Source: Fretibacter rubidus (GTDB lineage Bacteria; Pseudomonadota; Alphaproteobacteria; Caulobacterales; Maricaulaceae). From it: DNA of 64,000 bases. Below the pieces are notes generated by a model. That model did no database searches. It was not told the DNA's origin and saw only the letters and a program-made list of their open reading frames with translations. A program made the position numbers and the translations under genes. Numbering within the stretch: position 1 is the first letter of the stretch; every line of letters begins with the position of its first letter. The stretch covers positions 2,294,001 to 2,358,000 of the forward strand of contig NZ_CP163423.1 of assembly GCF_041429785.1 (NCBI RefSeq). Reading direction: 5' to 3'. Shown piece after piece: positions 44,617-53,767 of this stretch.

Positions 44617-45426
44617 GTGGGCCTAACGACCAAGCTGTTAATTGGTGTGGCGCTCGCGCTACTGATTGCGGTCTTTGGCTTTGGCTGGCATTTAAAAGGC
44701 ATCTACCAAGGTTATGTGGCGTCCACGGCCAAAGGCGACGCGCTTTATTCCTCAGAGGTGCTGGCAGATTTTGGGCAGCAAATCACGGATGAGTTGGTCA
44801 GCAAAAATGTCGATGTCGCCATCATTTCGCGCGCAGGACAGCCGCGCAAGAACTTACCCAAAGGTGTCGCCTATACGCATAGTGCGTTTTTTGTTCGTAA
44901 TGATATTGGCGGTTATGCCGTGTGGAACCTGTATCACGGGGAAGACAACCGCCTGAAATCCCGGTTAGAGACGGATACGCCAGCTGATTTCTTGCGGCTT
45001 TTGCGTGAGCCTGATGCTGGGCTTATCATCCCAACAAAAGACACCCAAGCCGAGATACGGGCCTTTATCGGGTCTGATGATTACACCGCTATGCATACGG
45101 TTGACTACTCTCTGATCAGCAATCCGCTCGATTTGCGCTATCAGAACTGCAATGAATTTATGCTCTATGCGTTGGGTGGAATGATTTGGAAAACAACCGA
45201 CAAAGCCGAAGTTTTATCAATGCTAAAGCACGCCATAGAACCAACAGAGCTTGATGTATCGCTAGTGCGGCGGCATTTCGGGCCCCTAATTGATGAACGT
45301 CTTATTTTAGATGACCACGGCAAAACAGTGCAGACAACAACGTCCGCTGACCTCGCGGAGTTGTTAAATAATACGGGACAATTAGCCGAGAGCTACCGCC
45401 TCACCTTTAAGCGCGCGCAAGATTAG
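44617..45426 (+). CDS. DUF2145 family protein
   Basis: 269 residues starting with GTG 5 bp after exonuclease III. One N-terminal membrane helix (KLLIGVALALLIAVFGFGWH), then a soluble, probably periplasmic domain. Motifs: AIISRAGQPRKNLPKGVAYT, HSAFFVRNDIGGYAVWNLYH, DTPADFLRLLREPDAGLIIP and RYQNCNEFMLYALGG. The cysteine in QNCNEF and the histidine in THSAFF fit the proposed papain-like (permuted NlpC/P60) active site of this family, so it may be a peptidase. The end overlaps the convergent GT87 gene by 45 bp. Confidence 0.75.
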   Translation: MGLTTKLLIGVALALLIAVFGFGWHLKGIYQGYVASTAKGDALYSSEVLADFGQQITDELVSKNVDVAIISRAGQPRKNLPKGVAYTHSAFFVRNDIGGYAVWNLYHGEDNRLKSRLETDTPADFLRLLREPDAGLIIPTKDTQAEIRAFIGSDDYTAMHTVDYSLISNPLDLRYQNCNEFMLYALGGMIWKTTDKAEVLSMLKHAIEPTELDVSLVRRHFGPLIDERLILDDHGKTVQTTTSADLAELLNNTGQLAESYRLTFKRAQD

Positions 45427-46590
45427 GCCGCTTACAAATATCATGCAAATAAGTCCAAAGGGAATATGCATGGGGCTGAGCGCGATATTAAAATAAGGCG
45501 CGAGCAAAAGGACAATCCAAAGAAATGGATGGGACAGCCACGCTGCGCCGCTCTGCTTTTGGTTCATCACATGGCCTGCTAACAGCATTACGCCGACAGT
45601 GTATAGCGGCATGTCGTAAACGGCGATATAGGGGCTAAATAATCCTGTTAAAACACAGAGTAAGGCGAGCTTTAACCGTGCATTGCGACCCTGAAGATAG
45701 CCCCATAAAAGCGCGATGATACAGAACACCATCACCGCCCCTTGCGCGACCCATGCGGCGCTATCAGACCCGCCGATATTGATGATAAATTTGTACGCGC
45801 TGGGCACCATATGATCGAAACCACCAAAATCCTCGGACAGGATTTGCTTTTGATAGGGCATCGTCTTGCCGATGAAGTCGACCCAAAGGCCCGCGCCAAA
45901 GGCATTGGCAGAGGCGCTGATTAAGGCCAGTGTCGTTGCAACAGCCGTCATGATGGCGCGCCAATTTCCTGTGATTAACAACACAATCGCCAGCAGCACG
46001 CCGAGTTGCGGCTTCACCGTCAAAAGTCCAAAAATCACCCCTGCGAGCAACGGATATTTGTCTTTTAGCTGATAGCCCCCAATAAAAAGTGCCGCCGCAT
46101 AAAGCCCCGTTTGGCCAGACATGAGACAGATGAGCGTGGCGGGCGCAAAGGCGAGTATCGCGCGGTCAGCATTGCGTTTAAACAGGCTGCGCGCAGCGGC
46201 AAAATAGGCCGCGACACCGCCAAGACTCCAGACGATGAGGGCAGGAATATAGCCCAGCAGGCCAAATGGCGCGAGCAGGAATAAAACATGGGGCGGATAG
46301 GAAAAGGCATAAATCGTTGAAAATTCGCCAAAATATCGCGCAATGAATGCGTCATAAGCCGCGTGGTCATATAATGTGCCCGCATTGCCCGACCAAACCG
46401 CCGCGCCGCCTGACCAGAAATTGACAAAGTCCCGCCCGACACGGTCATCACCATTGGGATCCATGAGGCCATCGACATTGAAAAAATAGGCCCCCACCGC
46501 AAGGACAATAATAATCAGATATAACACAGCCGTCACGCGAAACAGGCTTTGCCTATCAAGATATGGGGACTGGTGCTGCGAACTATCCAT
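45382..46590 (-). CDS. GT87 (DUF2029) polyprenyl-phosphate-sugar glycosyltransferase-like protein
   Basis: 402 residues with about ten transmembrane helices, the GT-C fold. The N-terminal periplasmic loop GDDRVGRDFVNFWSGGAAVW holds the RDF motif with the catalytic Asp, followed by FSYPPHVLFLLAPF, also typical of GT87. Members transfer mannose or arabinose from polyprenyl-phosphate sugars in the periplasm. The acceptor is unknown here. It ends convergently with the DUF2145 gene and is not coupled to valS. Confidence 0.85.
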   Translation of the reverse strand: MDSSQHQSPYLDRQSLFRVTAVLYLIIIVLAVGAYFFNVDGLMDPNGDDRVGRDFVNFWSGGAAVWSGNAGTLYDHAAYDAFIARYFGEFSTIYAFSYPPHVLFLLAPFGLLGYIPALIVWSLGGVAAYFAAARSLFKRNADRAILAFAPATLICLMSGQTGLYAAALFIGGYQLKDKYPLLAGVIFGLLTVKPQLGVLLAIVLLITGNWRAIMTAVATTLALISASANAFGAGLWVDFIGKTMPYQKQILSEDFGGFDHMVPSAYKFIINIGGSDSAAWVAQGAVMVFCIIALLWGYLQGRNARLKLALLCVLTGLFSPYIAVYDMPLYTVGVMLLAGHVMNQKQSGAAWLSHPFLWIVLLLAPYFNIALSPMHIPFGLICMIFVSGLILRALKGEAVALG

Positions 46591-46655
46591 GGCTGCGGTC
46601 TAGCAGCGAAGCTTTAAGGAAGGCTTTCCGATTTAAGGCTTGGGTTGAACCTTTG

Positions 46656-49600
46656 TTAGCCCAATGCGGCCAAGGCTTCTGTCAGTTTCGCGATTTCCTC
46701 GGCATATCCTGCGCGGCGTTCCTTTTGCAGGTTCACGACCTTCTCCGGCGCTTTGTCAGTAAAGGCAGGATTTGAGAGCTTCTTATCAATCTTCTCAATC
46801 TCCAACTCGGCTTTGCCAATTTCCTTGGACAGACGGTCACGCTCGGCAGAGAGATCAATCAAGCCGTCAAGCGGGATAGCGTAAGTCACGCCGTCCACAA
46901 CCGTTTGCAGCGCGCCTTGCGGGGCGTCCGAGGCCAAGGCCACGCTTTCCACCCGCGCCATCGGCGAAAGCTGCGGCGCATATGTATCAAGACGCGGGTC
47001 GAGCGCGTCAGATAACATCAAAAGCGCCGCCTTTTTGCTCGGCGGGATATTCATATCGGCGCGCACAGAACGGATATTCGTGATGAGCGTCTTAAGCCAT
47101 TCGACCTCTGTCACAGATACCGGGTCAGTTAATTCATCGCTTAGCTCTGGCCATTCAGAGACGATCAAATGAGCAGGACGCGTAGCTGTTTTGCCCCATA
47201 GCTCTTCAGTGATGAACGGCATGAACGGGTGGAGCAGTTTTAGGATTTGGTCGAGCACCCAAGCAAAAGTCGCGCGTGTCTCGGCCTTGGCTTGCGCGTC
47301 ATCGCCTGACAATAACGGCTTGGTTAGTTCCAAATACCAGCTACAGAATGTGTCCCATGTAAATTTATAAATCGCGTCGGCGGCATCATTAAAACGGTAG
47401 GCATCAATACAACGTGTGACCTCTCCCGCCGCTTTCACGGTTTCCGAAATAATCCATTTATTGATAGGCAGTTGCGCGGTGGCGGGATCAAAATCAACGG
47501 GCTGACAATCGTTCATCTGGCCGAAATTGGCCGCTGACCACAGCTTTGTTCCGAAGTTCCGGTAACCCGCGATACGGTCCACCGATAGCCTGATATTGCG
47601 CCCCTGCCCCGCTTGGGACGCGAGCGTGAAGCGCAGCGCATCAGCCCCGTACGCTTCAAATCCGTCAGGATATTGCTTGCGGGTACGCTTGGCGATTTGC
47701 GGGGCTTTGTCAGGGTTCTTGAGGCCGCGCGTGCGTTTTGCGACCAAATCATCAGCGCTGACGCCGTCAATAAGGTCCAGCGGGTCGAGCGTATTGCCAA
47801 TGGATTTTGACATTTTCTTACCGTCTTCATCCAGCACCAGCGCGTGGATGTAGACGTCTTTAAACGGCACTTCGTCCATAAAATGAATGCCCTGCATCAT
47901 CATCCGCGCGACCCAGAAAAAGATGATATCAAAAGCCGTGACAAGCACAGATGTCGGGTAAAAGCGCGCAAGTTCATCCGTATTGTCGGGCCAACCAAGG
48001 GTCGAGAACGGCCATAGCCCAGAGGAGAACCAAGTGTCTAGGACGTCGGGATCTCTATGGTATGTGAACCTATGAGTTACGCCTAAAACAGTTTTAAATT
48101 CAGCTGTTAATCCGCCATGAGCCTTGAAGGAAACATCAGAAACCGATAGAATTTGAGTATGATTTTCGAGTATGGTCTCAAGTAATTCAGGAGCTTTGCT
48201 AGCATCCCCTGTAACGACTGGCGCTAACAATAGCTCATCAAACAATTTTTCATATTCCACATCTTTAGCTTTATCTAAATCTGTTTCTTCCGCCCCTAAC
48301 CATTTGGTTCGGCCCGACGCCGCACCCAAAATCCAAGCTGGAATTTGATGCCCCCACCAGAGTTGCCGCGAGATACACCAAGGCTGGATGTCTTTCATCC
48401 AATGGTCATAGGTTTTTTTCCAATTTTCGGGGATGAAGCGAGTGGAGCCTTTGAAGTCCTTCTCTCCCGCATCGTCACCCTCGCGCTTGACGCGTGGGTC
48501 CATCCCTGCGTCTGCACTTTGGACCCTCGGGTCGGAGCTCGAGGCTGACGTGTTATTTTTATCTAGGCCCTGTGTATCAGTCCGAAGGCTTGCGCCTTCG
48601 GCATTCCGCTGCGATTGACTCGCTGGGTCAATCGCGGTCGCTCCATGCCCTCGCTCAACCGCCTCTATCGCATCGCCAGCCATTCTTTCCGCATCTACAA
48701 ACCATTGATCGGTCAGCATAGGTTCAATGACCACGCCTGAACGGTCGCCGTATGGCTGCATGATTTTCTTGTCCTCGACCCGTATCAGGAGGCCCTCGGC
48801 GTCAATATCGGCGACAACGGCTTTGCGCGCTTTAAACCTATCCATGCCGACATATTTCGCGGGCATAATCTCTGATTCTATCATCTCGCCGCGTGTGCCC
48901 ATCAGGCTATACATCGGAATGTCGTTGCGTTTCGCGACTTCGTAATCGTTAAAGTCATGCGCGCCCGTAATCTTCACAGCGCCAGAGCCGAAATCCATAT
49001 CGGGATATTCATCCGTGATAATCGGGATTAATCTATCGGCCAATGGCAAACGCACCATTTTGCCAACAATCGGCGCATAGCGTTCATCATCGGGATGCAC
49101 CGCCACCGCGCCGTCACCCAGCATGGTTTCGGGACGCGTTGTCGCGATAGAGATATAGTCGCGTTCCTCTGACAGGGTGATGTTGCCGTCTTCGTCTTTC
49201 TCGACATAGGTGTAGGTTTCACCCCCCGCGAGTGGATATTTGAAATGCCAGAAATGACCGTCTTTTTCGATATTTTCGACTTCCAAATCCGAAATCGCGG
49301 TCTGGAAATGCGGGTCCCAATTGACCAAGCGCTTGTCGCGGTAAATCAGTCCCGCTTCATACATATCCACAAAGGCCTTTGTTACAGCGTCCGCCATTTG
49401 CCCGCCGTCACGATCACCCAAGGTGAAGCGTTCGCGTGACCAATCGCACGAGCTGCCCAAGCGGCGCAATTGGTTAAAGATATTGCCGCCGCTTTCGTCT
49501 TTCCATGCCCATACATGGTTTAAGAACTGCTCGCGCGTCATATCTTTGCGGTATTGGCCTTCAGCCGCCAATTTGCGTTCCACCACCATTTGTGTCGCGA

Positions 49601-49913
49601 TACCCGCATGATCCATGCCGGGCTGCCATAGAACGGCTTTACCTTTCATACGGTTATAACGCGTTAGGATATCCATAATGGTGTTATTGACCGCGTGACC
49701 CATGTGAAGGCTGCCCGTGACATTGGGCGGGGGGATGACGATTGAAAAATTATCGTCTTTCGTATCGCCAGGTTTTGCCGCGCGGGGCTGGAACGCGCCG
49801 CTGTCTTCCCACGCTTTATATAGGCGGGGTTCGGATTCAGAAGGGTTGAAGGCTTTGTCTAACATGGCGGGCCTTGGTGTTGGCGTGTAAATCTGTTGTC
49901 GCGTGAATAGCAA
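46656..49913 (-). CDS. valS: Valyl-tRNA synthetase with an unusual in-frame insertion
   Basis: 1085 residues, longer than the usual ~900-950. HIGH-type motif PPNVTGSLHMGH near residue 60, editing (CP1) domain with TTRPETMLGDGAVAVHP, KMSKS at KKMSKSIGNTLDP, anticodon-binding domain, and C-terminal tRNA-binding coiled coil (LSKEIGKAELEIEKIDKKLS, NPAFTDKAP). Between MAGDAIEAVERG and TRFIPENWKKTYDHWM there is an extra stretch of about 67 residues (roughly 420-486) that other ValRS lack. It is rich in D, S, R and N and its DNA contains several perfect inverted repeats (see 48450-48650). The neighbours are popZ, tolC and pcm. Aminoacylation motifs are intact, so the enzyme is expected to work. Confidence 0.95.
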   Translation of the reverse strand: MLFTRQQIYTPTPRPAMLDKAFNPSESEPRLYKAWEDSGAFQPRAAKPGDTKDDNFSIVIPPPNVTGSLHMGHAVNNTIMDILTRYNRMKGKAVLWQPGMDHAGIATQMVVERKLAAEGQYRKDMTREQFLNHVWAWKDESGGNIFNQLRRLGSSCDWSRERFTLGDRDGGQMADAVTKAFVDMYEAGLIYRDKRLVNWDPHFQTAISDLEVENIEKDGHFWHFKYPLAGGETYTYVEKDEDGNITLSEERDYISIATTRPETMLGDGAVAVHPDDERYAPIVGKMVRLPLADRLIPIITDEYPDMDFGSGAVKITGAHDFNDYEVAKRNDIPMYSLMGTRGEMIESEIMPAKYVGMDRFKARKAVVADIDAEGLLIRVEDKKIMQPYGDRSGVVIEPMLTDQWFVDAERMAGDAIEAVERGHGATAIDPASQSQRNAEGASLRTDTQGLDKNNTSASSSDPRVQSADAGMDPRVKREGDDAGEKDFKGSTRFIPENWKKTYDHWMKDIQPWCISRQLWWGHQIPAWILGAASGRTKWLGAEETDLDKAKDVEYEKLFDELLLAPVVTGDASKAPELLETILENHTQILSVSDVSFKAHGGLTAEFKTVLGVTHRFTYHRDPDVLDTWFSSGLWPFSTLGWPDNTDELARFYPTSVLVTAFDIIFFWVARMMMQGIHFMDEVPFKDVYIHALVLDEDGKKMSKSIGNTLDPLDLIDGVSADDLVAKRTRGLKNPDKAPQIAKRTRKQYPDGFEAYGADALRFTLASQAGQGRNIRLSVDRIAGYRNFGTKLWSAANFGQMNDCQPVDFDPATAQLPINKWIISETVKAAGEVTRCIDAYRFNDAADAIYKFTWDTFCSWYLELTKPLLSGDDAQAKAETRATFAWVLDQILKLLHPFMPFITEELWGKTATRPAHLIVSEWPELSDELTDPVSVTEVEWLKTLITNIRSVRADMNIPPSKKAALLMLSDALDPRLDTYAPQLSPMARVESVALASDAPQGALQTVVDGVTYAIPLDGLIDLSAERDRLSKEIGKAELEIEKIDKKLSNPAFTDKAPEKVVNLQKERRAGYAEEIAKLTEALAALG
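48450..48650 (-). repeat. Palindromic-element-like in-frame insertion in valS
   Basis: About 200 bp within valS holding perfect inverted repeats: GCGATTGAC/GTCAATCGC (48611-48619 / 48627-48635) and CGAAGGC/GCCTTCG (48583-48589 / 48594-48600), and the short palindrome GACCC-TC-GGGTC in the 48520-48535 region. It encodes peptide stretches such as SQRNAEGASLRTD and SDPRVQSADAGMDPRVKREG. That the reading frame stays open is like the palindromic elements known in Rickettsia genes. Confidence 0.7.
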
Positions 49914-49979
49914 ACGGAGCGCGAAATCAAACCCTTAATCGCAATGGCACGCAGAAATATACATGGCTTTGAAAACGCA

Positions 49980-50003
49980 AAAAGCCGGGCAAGCCCGACT
50001 TTT
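49980..50003. terminator. Terminator between popZ and valS
   Basis: AAAAGCCGGGC-AA-GCCCGACTTTT: an 11-bp stem with one C/A mismatch and a very short loop, followed by T-rich sequence on both strands. It can end the popZ transcript just before the valS start. Confidence 0.75.
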
Positions 50004-50024
50004 CATCACAAAATGATAATAGGG

Positions 50025-51845
50025 CTATTTGCCGGATGAAATCCGTTTGACCTCTTTCGTCACCGCGCGCTCTACGATGCCCTTTAAATTGGCGTCAAGC
50101 CATTCTTTTAGCATCGGGCGCAAAGCCTCTTGCACAAGGTCACCAATCCGGTCGCCACGCTCTTCAAAGACGGCCTTTTCTTCCACCGCATTATTAAGCT
50201 GCGCAAAGGCGCCCGCCGTTGCTGTTTCCGTGACTTCGTCTAAAATTGTATCTTTTGATACGGCGCTTGACGCTGTTCTAGCCATCGCAGATGTCTCCTC
50301 TGGTGATTCTGTATTACTATCGTGTGTGTCGGGGGTGTTGTCCAGAGCGGAGGCCTCGACCACCGGCTCTATTTCCTCCTTAACAGATGCGTCTGGCGTT
50401 GCGTCCTCTGACCCCGCATCTGTCGCCTCTGCCTCGACGTTATCATCCAAGACCGCCGCCATATCCAAATCAGTTGTCGCGTCATCGTCCGCCGCAGCAC
50501 CCTCCATCAGCAAGCTTTCGATCTCCTCATGGCTGGGCAAATCTATGTCTGTCTGCGTGTCATCACTGCGCGCAGCGACCGTGGCTGTCGCGACGCCACC
50601 TGCTGCCAAGACAGCGGCGAGCATAGTGCCGTTCCCTGATGTTTTCTTTTCCGCTGTGGGTTGAGTGACCGCGTGAGCTTGGGCATCGGCCTCTGCCGCA
50701 ATATCGGCGAGAGATTTATGGGCTGGTGCGGCCTCTATGTCAGAAACGGGATCAGAGGCGAGACCCGCCATCTGCGCACTTTCAAGCTCCAATGCTTCCA
50801 GCTTTTCATCCTGCAGAGCCGCTTCGTCGTCCAATGTTAGCGCCAAAATATCGTCAAAGACATCAACATCTTCATCATCTTCGGTGGCCAAATTGTCGCT
50901 GGCTTGTTCACTCTCAACGGCAACAGGCTGTGTTTCTGATTCAGGCTCAGGCTCAATATTTTCAAGGGTAAGGTCTGTCTCAGCGCCCATATCAACGCCA
51001 GTACCCGCCTCCGTGTCTAAAAAACTATCATCGGTCAAATCCGCCATAAGGGATTTAACAAGGTCCAGATCGCTATCTGATGTCGATGACACAGGAAGCG
51101 CCGCCGTTTTGCTCGGAGATATAGCTTTGGGTGCGACTGCCTCAACTACGGGCTCTTCGATATCACCAACATTGGCATCGTCAACATCACCAAATAGGCT
51201 ATCAATCAAGGCGTCTGTGTCGTCATCATTGACATCATTATCACTGTCATCGGCCAATAGGTCAGCGGCTGGGTCAATCACGCGTTCGTCTGGGACGACA
51301 TCATCATCTATCAACGTGTCTATCACGGTCAAATCATCAATATCGTCAATGCCAAAGTCGTCATCAAAGGCCGCAATATCGAGGTTTTCAGAGGTTGCCG
51401 TTTCGTCAGCCCGTAACGGCGCAATGTCATCGCTGGCTAAATCAAGCACAGGCGTGTCATCTGCCGTTAAATCAAGATCAACGAGGTCATCCATGACGGA
51501 TGACACGTCACCACTGTTATCAAAACTTTCAGGGGATGTGGCCGTCAAATTGGCGGCGACAAGCTCTGGCGATAAAACATCTGCGGGCGTGTCCGTTAAT
51601 TCTAACACGTCATCAACCGTTTCATCCGTTACGAGAGACATTAACGCATCGTCTTGCGCACTATCGTCAGGCGTTGGTTCATCAATGGCGATATCAATCG
51701 GCGTTATGTCGACTTTTGAAGGAGCACCACCATCAGCTTCGTCATCGGCGATAATCCGGCGAATGGACGCCAAAATATCTTCCATAGAGGGCTCTCCCCC
51801 TGCGTCTGTGCCGTCATTCGCGGATGGTGTAGTGTCGTCCGACAT
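50025..51845 (-). CDS. popZ: Polar organizing protein PopZ (DUF2497), greatly enlarged
   Basis: 606 residues from the ATG at 51845 (AGAGG 5 nt upstream); Caulobacter PopZ has 177. The conserved ends are present: an N-terminal helix EPSMEDILASIRRIIADDEA that binds client proteins, and the C-terminal assembly region RGDRIGDLVQEALRPMLKEW with LDANLKGIVERAVTKEVKRI. Between them is a very long, low-complexity acidic linker (about residues 45-550; D, E, S, T, A, V rich). In Caulobacter the acidic linker tunes the fluidity of PopZ condensates at the poles. It lies in the conserved pcm-tolC-popZ-valS order. Confidence 0.9.
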   Translation of the reverse strand: MSDDTTPSANDGTDAGGEPSMEDILASIRRIIADDEADGGAPSKVDITPIDIAIDEPTPDDSAQDDALMSLVTDETVDDVLELTDTPADVLSPELVAANLTATSPESFDNSGDVSSVMDDLVDLDLTADDTPVLDLASDDIAPLRADETATSENLDIAAFDDDFGIDDIDDLTVIDTLIDDDVVPDERVIDPAADLLADDSDNDVNDDDTDALIDSLFGDVDDANVGDIEEPVVEAVAPKAISPSKTAALPVSSTSDSDLDLVKSLMADLTDDSFLDTEAGTGVDMGAETDLTLENIEPEPESETQPVAVESEQASDNLATEDDEDVDVFDDILALTLDDEAALQDEKLEALELESAQMAGLASDPVSDIEAAPAHKSLADIAAEADAQAHAVTQPTAEKKTSGNGTMLAAVLAAGGVATATVAARSDDTQTDIDLPSHEEIESLLMEGAAADDDATTDLDMAAVLDDNVEAEATDAGSEDATPDASVKEEIEPVVEASALDNTPDTHDSNTESPEETSAMARTASSAVSKDTILDEVTETATAGAFAQLNNAVEEKAVFEERGDRIGDLVQEALRPMLKEWLDANLKGIVERAVTKEVKRISSGK

Positions 51846-51996
51846 GGAAACCTCTGATTTAAACAATGCAGCTTGTCGGTCCCTTGCCGCTGTCATCGCC
51901 AAAGACGACAGGCACAGCATAAAACTAACAATATCTTAACGTAAGCCAACCCGTGTAGCTTGTCCAGTTGAGAGGGAATACAATTGTGGAGGGAAT

Positions 51997-53757
51997 TTAG
52001 TCTTGCGACTTGTCTGCGTCGGCGCCCGTTTGGTAGCCCGTAGCACTATCGACACCTGTCTTAACAGTGCCGCCAATTGCGTTACCAACCTTGCCGGCGG
52101 TATCAATCATGCCTGTGCCCATAGATTTGATAAATTTCGGTAGCTCGTCCGAAAACTCGATATCTGTGACAGGCTTACTAACCGTGTCGACGCCGTCTTT
52201 TACTAACGTACCGACCCCGTGGCCAAAGACCCCGACATTACGCCCAACCTCGCGGCCTGCATCATCGATACGAAGGGCTTGGCCCAAGTCAATCACGTCA
52301 CCCGGAATATCGGCGATTTCGTCGACGGCATCTTCCACAATCTCTGGCACATAATTGTCAATCGCACGGGTCATACCGTCGATTTTAATCGCCTCGAAAT
52401 TCTCTGATGGGTCGTAAAGATCAACAGGCAATTGCAGGCTTTCCGCGTCAAAGGCTCCCATGACGGACAATAGCTGAAATGTCGTGGCATCCACAGCGCG
52501 TTGTGCGTCAACAACCGATAGCTTCGCATTAAGCACTTCTTGTTCTGCGTTTAACACATCTAACGTGTCGCGTTGCCCAAGCTGTTGCTCTAACGTAACG
52601 CCCTCAAAGGCGACATTGGCGGCATCGACTTGGCGTTGTGATGCGCTAAGCGATATTTTAGCCGCCTCAAGCTGCGCCCATATTTGCGCGATCGTCTGAT
52701 CAATCGCGTCCTGTGTATCCGTGACTTCATAGCCAAGGCGTTCCACGGCCAAGCGGGCTTGGCGAACGCGTGATTTATTGGCACCACCCGAATAAAGCGG
52801 CACGGTCACCTGCAACGACAATGAAGCATTATCAGACCGCGTAAATTGCCCCAATTGTTCGCGCGCCGCCGACGCCGTACCCGCAAGAGATACGGTCGGC
52901 TTATTGGCAGATTTTGCCACAGCAATGCCGTTACGCGCTGCAATTTGATTAAATATTGCCGCGACCAGTTGAGGGTTATTCGCCCGCCCAACCTCTTGGG
53001 CTTGGGTCATGCTGCTTGGCAAAATGAAGCGTGGTGTCGTTGAAAGCAAACTCGGCGGCTTTCCGACCACACGTTCATAAGACGCGCGGGAAGCCGCCAA
53101 TTGCGCTTCAGCCTGGGCGAGTCCGATATTTGCGCCTGCCAGTCGCGATTCTGCCTGTGCGATATCGGTCAAAGTGCCCTCGCCGACATCGAAACGGTCA
53201 CGCGCAGCCTGTTCTTGGCGGGCCAAAACACTGACATTATTGCGACGAATACGGGCGGTTTCTTCGTCCCGTTTTACATCAACATAGGCCGTAGCCACAG
53301 ATACAAACAAGTTCTGTTCCGCATTACGCAGTCCTTCGCGTGCCGCGTAAATTGCTGATTTTGCTTGCTTCTTTAACGCTTTAACACGCCCGCCCTGATA
53401 AAGCGGTTGAATGACTTGAACTGCGGCATCCGCTGGCGTGCCTGAAATGGTATCGAGTCCCCCAGGCCCGAAAAAGCTCTGCGCTGGAAAGCGTGCAACA
53501 GAGCCAGAGACAGATCCTGACAGGCTAGAACTTACACGCCCTTGAGCGCGCGCTTGGATATAATTCTCGTCAATTTCGCGAACGCGCGTGCGCTCGGCCT
53601 TCAAGCGCGGATTATTATGATAGGCCGCAATTAACGCCTCTTGAAAAGTTTCTGCGGATACATTTGTGCTTAGCGTCATGGACAGCGCAGCAATGCAGGC
53701 CGTTCCCGCCAAGACAACGCGGCGCACAAAACCCATTTTGGTTTGATATGACCGCAT
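51997..53757 (-). CDS. tolC: TolC family outer-membrane efflux/secretion channel
   Basis: 586 residues from the ATG at 53757, chosen because AAGGTG lies 7 nt upstream and a Sec signal follows (GFVRRVVLAGTACIAALSMT, cleavage near NVSA). The mature protein has the two outer-membrane-factor repeats: TFQEALIAAYHNNPRLKAER, VIQPLYQGGRVKALKKQ and VTVPLYSGGANKSRVRQA. After the fold ends (about residue 465) there is a C-terminal extension of about 120 residues (DEIADIPGDVIDLGQALRID and a glycine-rich stretch), not part of classic TolC. It is a candidate partner for type I secretion of the RTX protease. Confidence 0.93.
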   Translation of the reverse strand: MRSYQTKMGFVRRVVLAGTACIAALSMTLSTNVSAETFQEALIAAYHNNPRLKAERTRVREIDENYIQARAQGRVSSSLSGSVSGSVARFPAQSFFGPGGLDTISGTPADAAVQVIQPLYQGGRVKALKKQAKSAIYAAREGLRNAEQNLFVSVATAYVDVKRDEETARIRRNNVSVLARQEQAARDRFDVGEGTLTDIAQAESRLAGANIGLAQAEAQLAASRASYERVVGKPPSLLSTTPRFILPSSMTQAQEVGRANNPQLVAAIFNQIAARNGIAVAKSANKPTVSLAGTASAAREQLGQFTRSDNASLSLQVTVPLYSGGANKSRVRQARLAVERLGYEVTDTQDAIDQTIAQIWAQLEAAKISLSASQRQVDAANVAFEGVTLEQQLGQRDTLDVLNAEQEVLNAKLSVVDAQRAVDATTFQLLSVMGAFDAESLQLPVDLYDPSENFEAIKIDGMTRAIDNYVPEIVEDAVDEIADIPGDVIDLGQALRIDDAGREVGRNVGVFGHGVGTLVKDGVDTVSKPVTDIEFSDELPKFIKSMGTGMIDTAGKVGNAIGGTVKTGVDSATGYQTGADADKSQD

Positions 53758-53767
53758 GACTATCACC

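Noticed and set aside
50737-51939. 400-residue plus-strand ORF opposite popZ
   Set aside because: Serine-rich mirror of the Asp/Glu-rich popZ linker; an antisense shadow.
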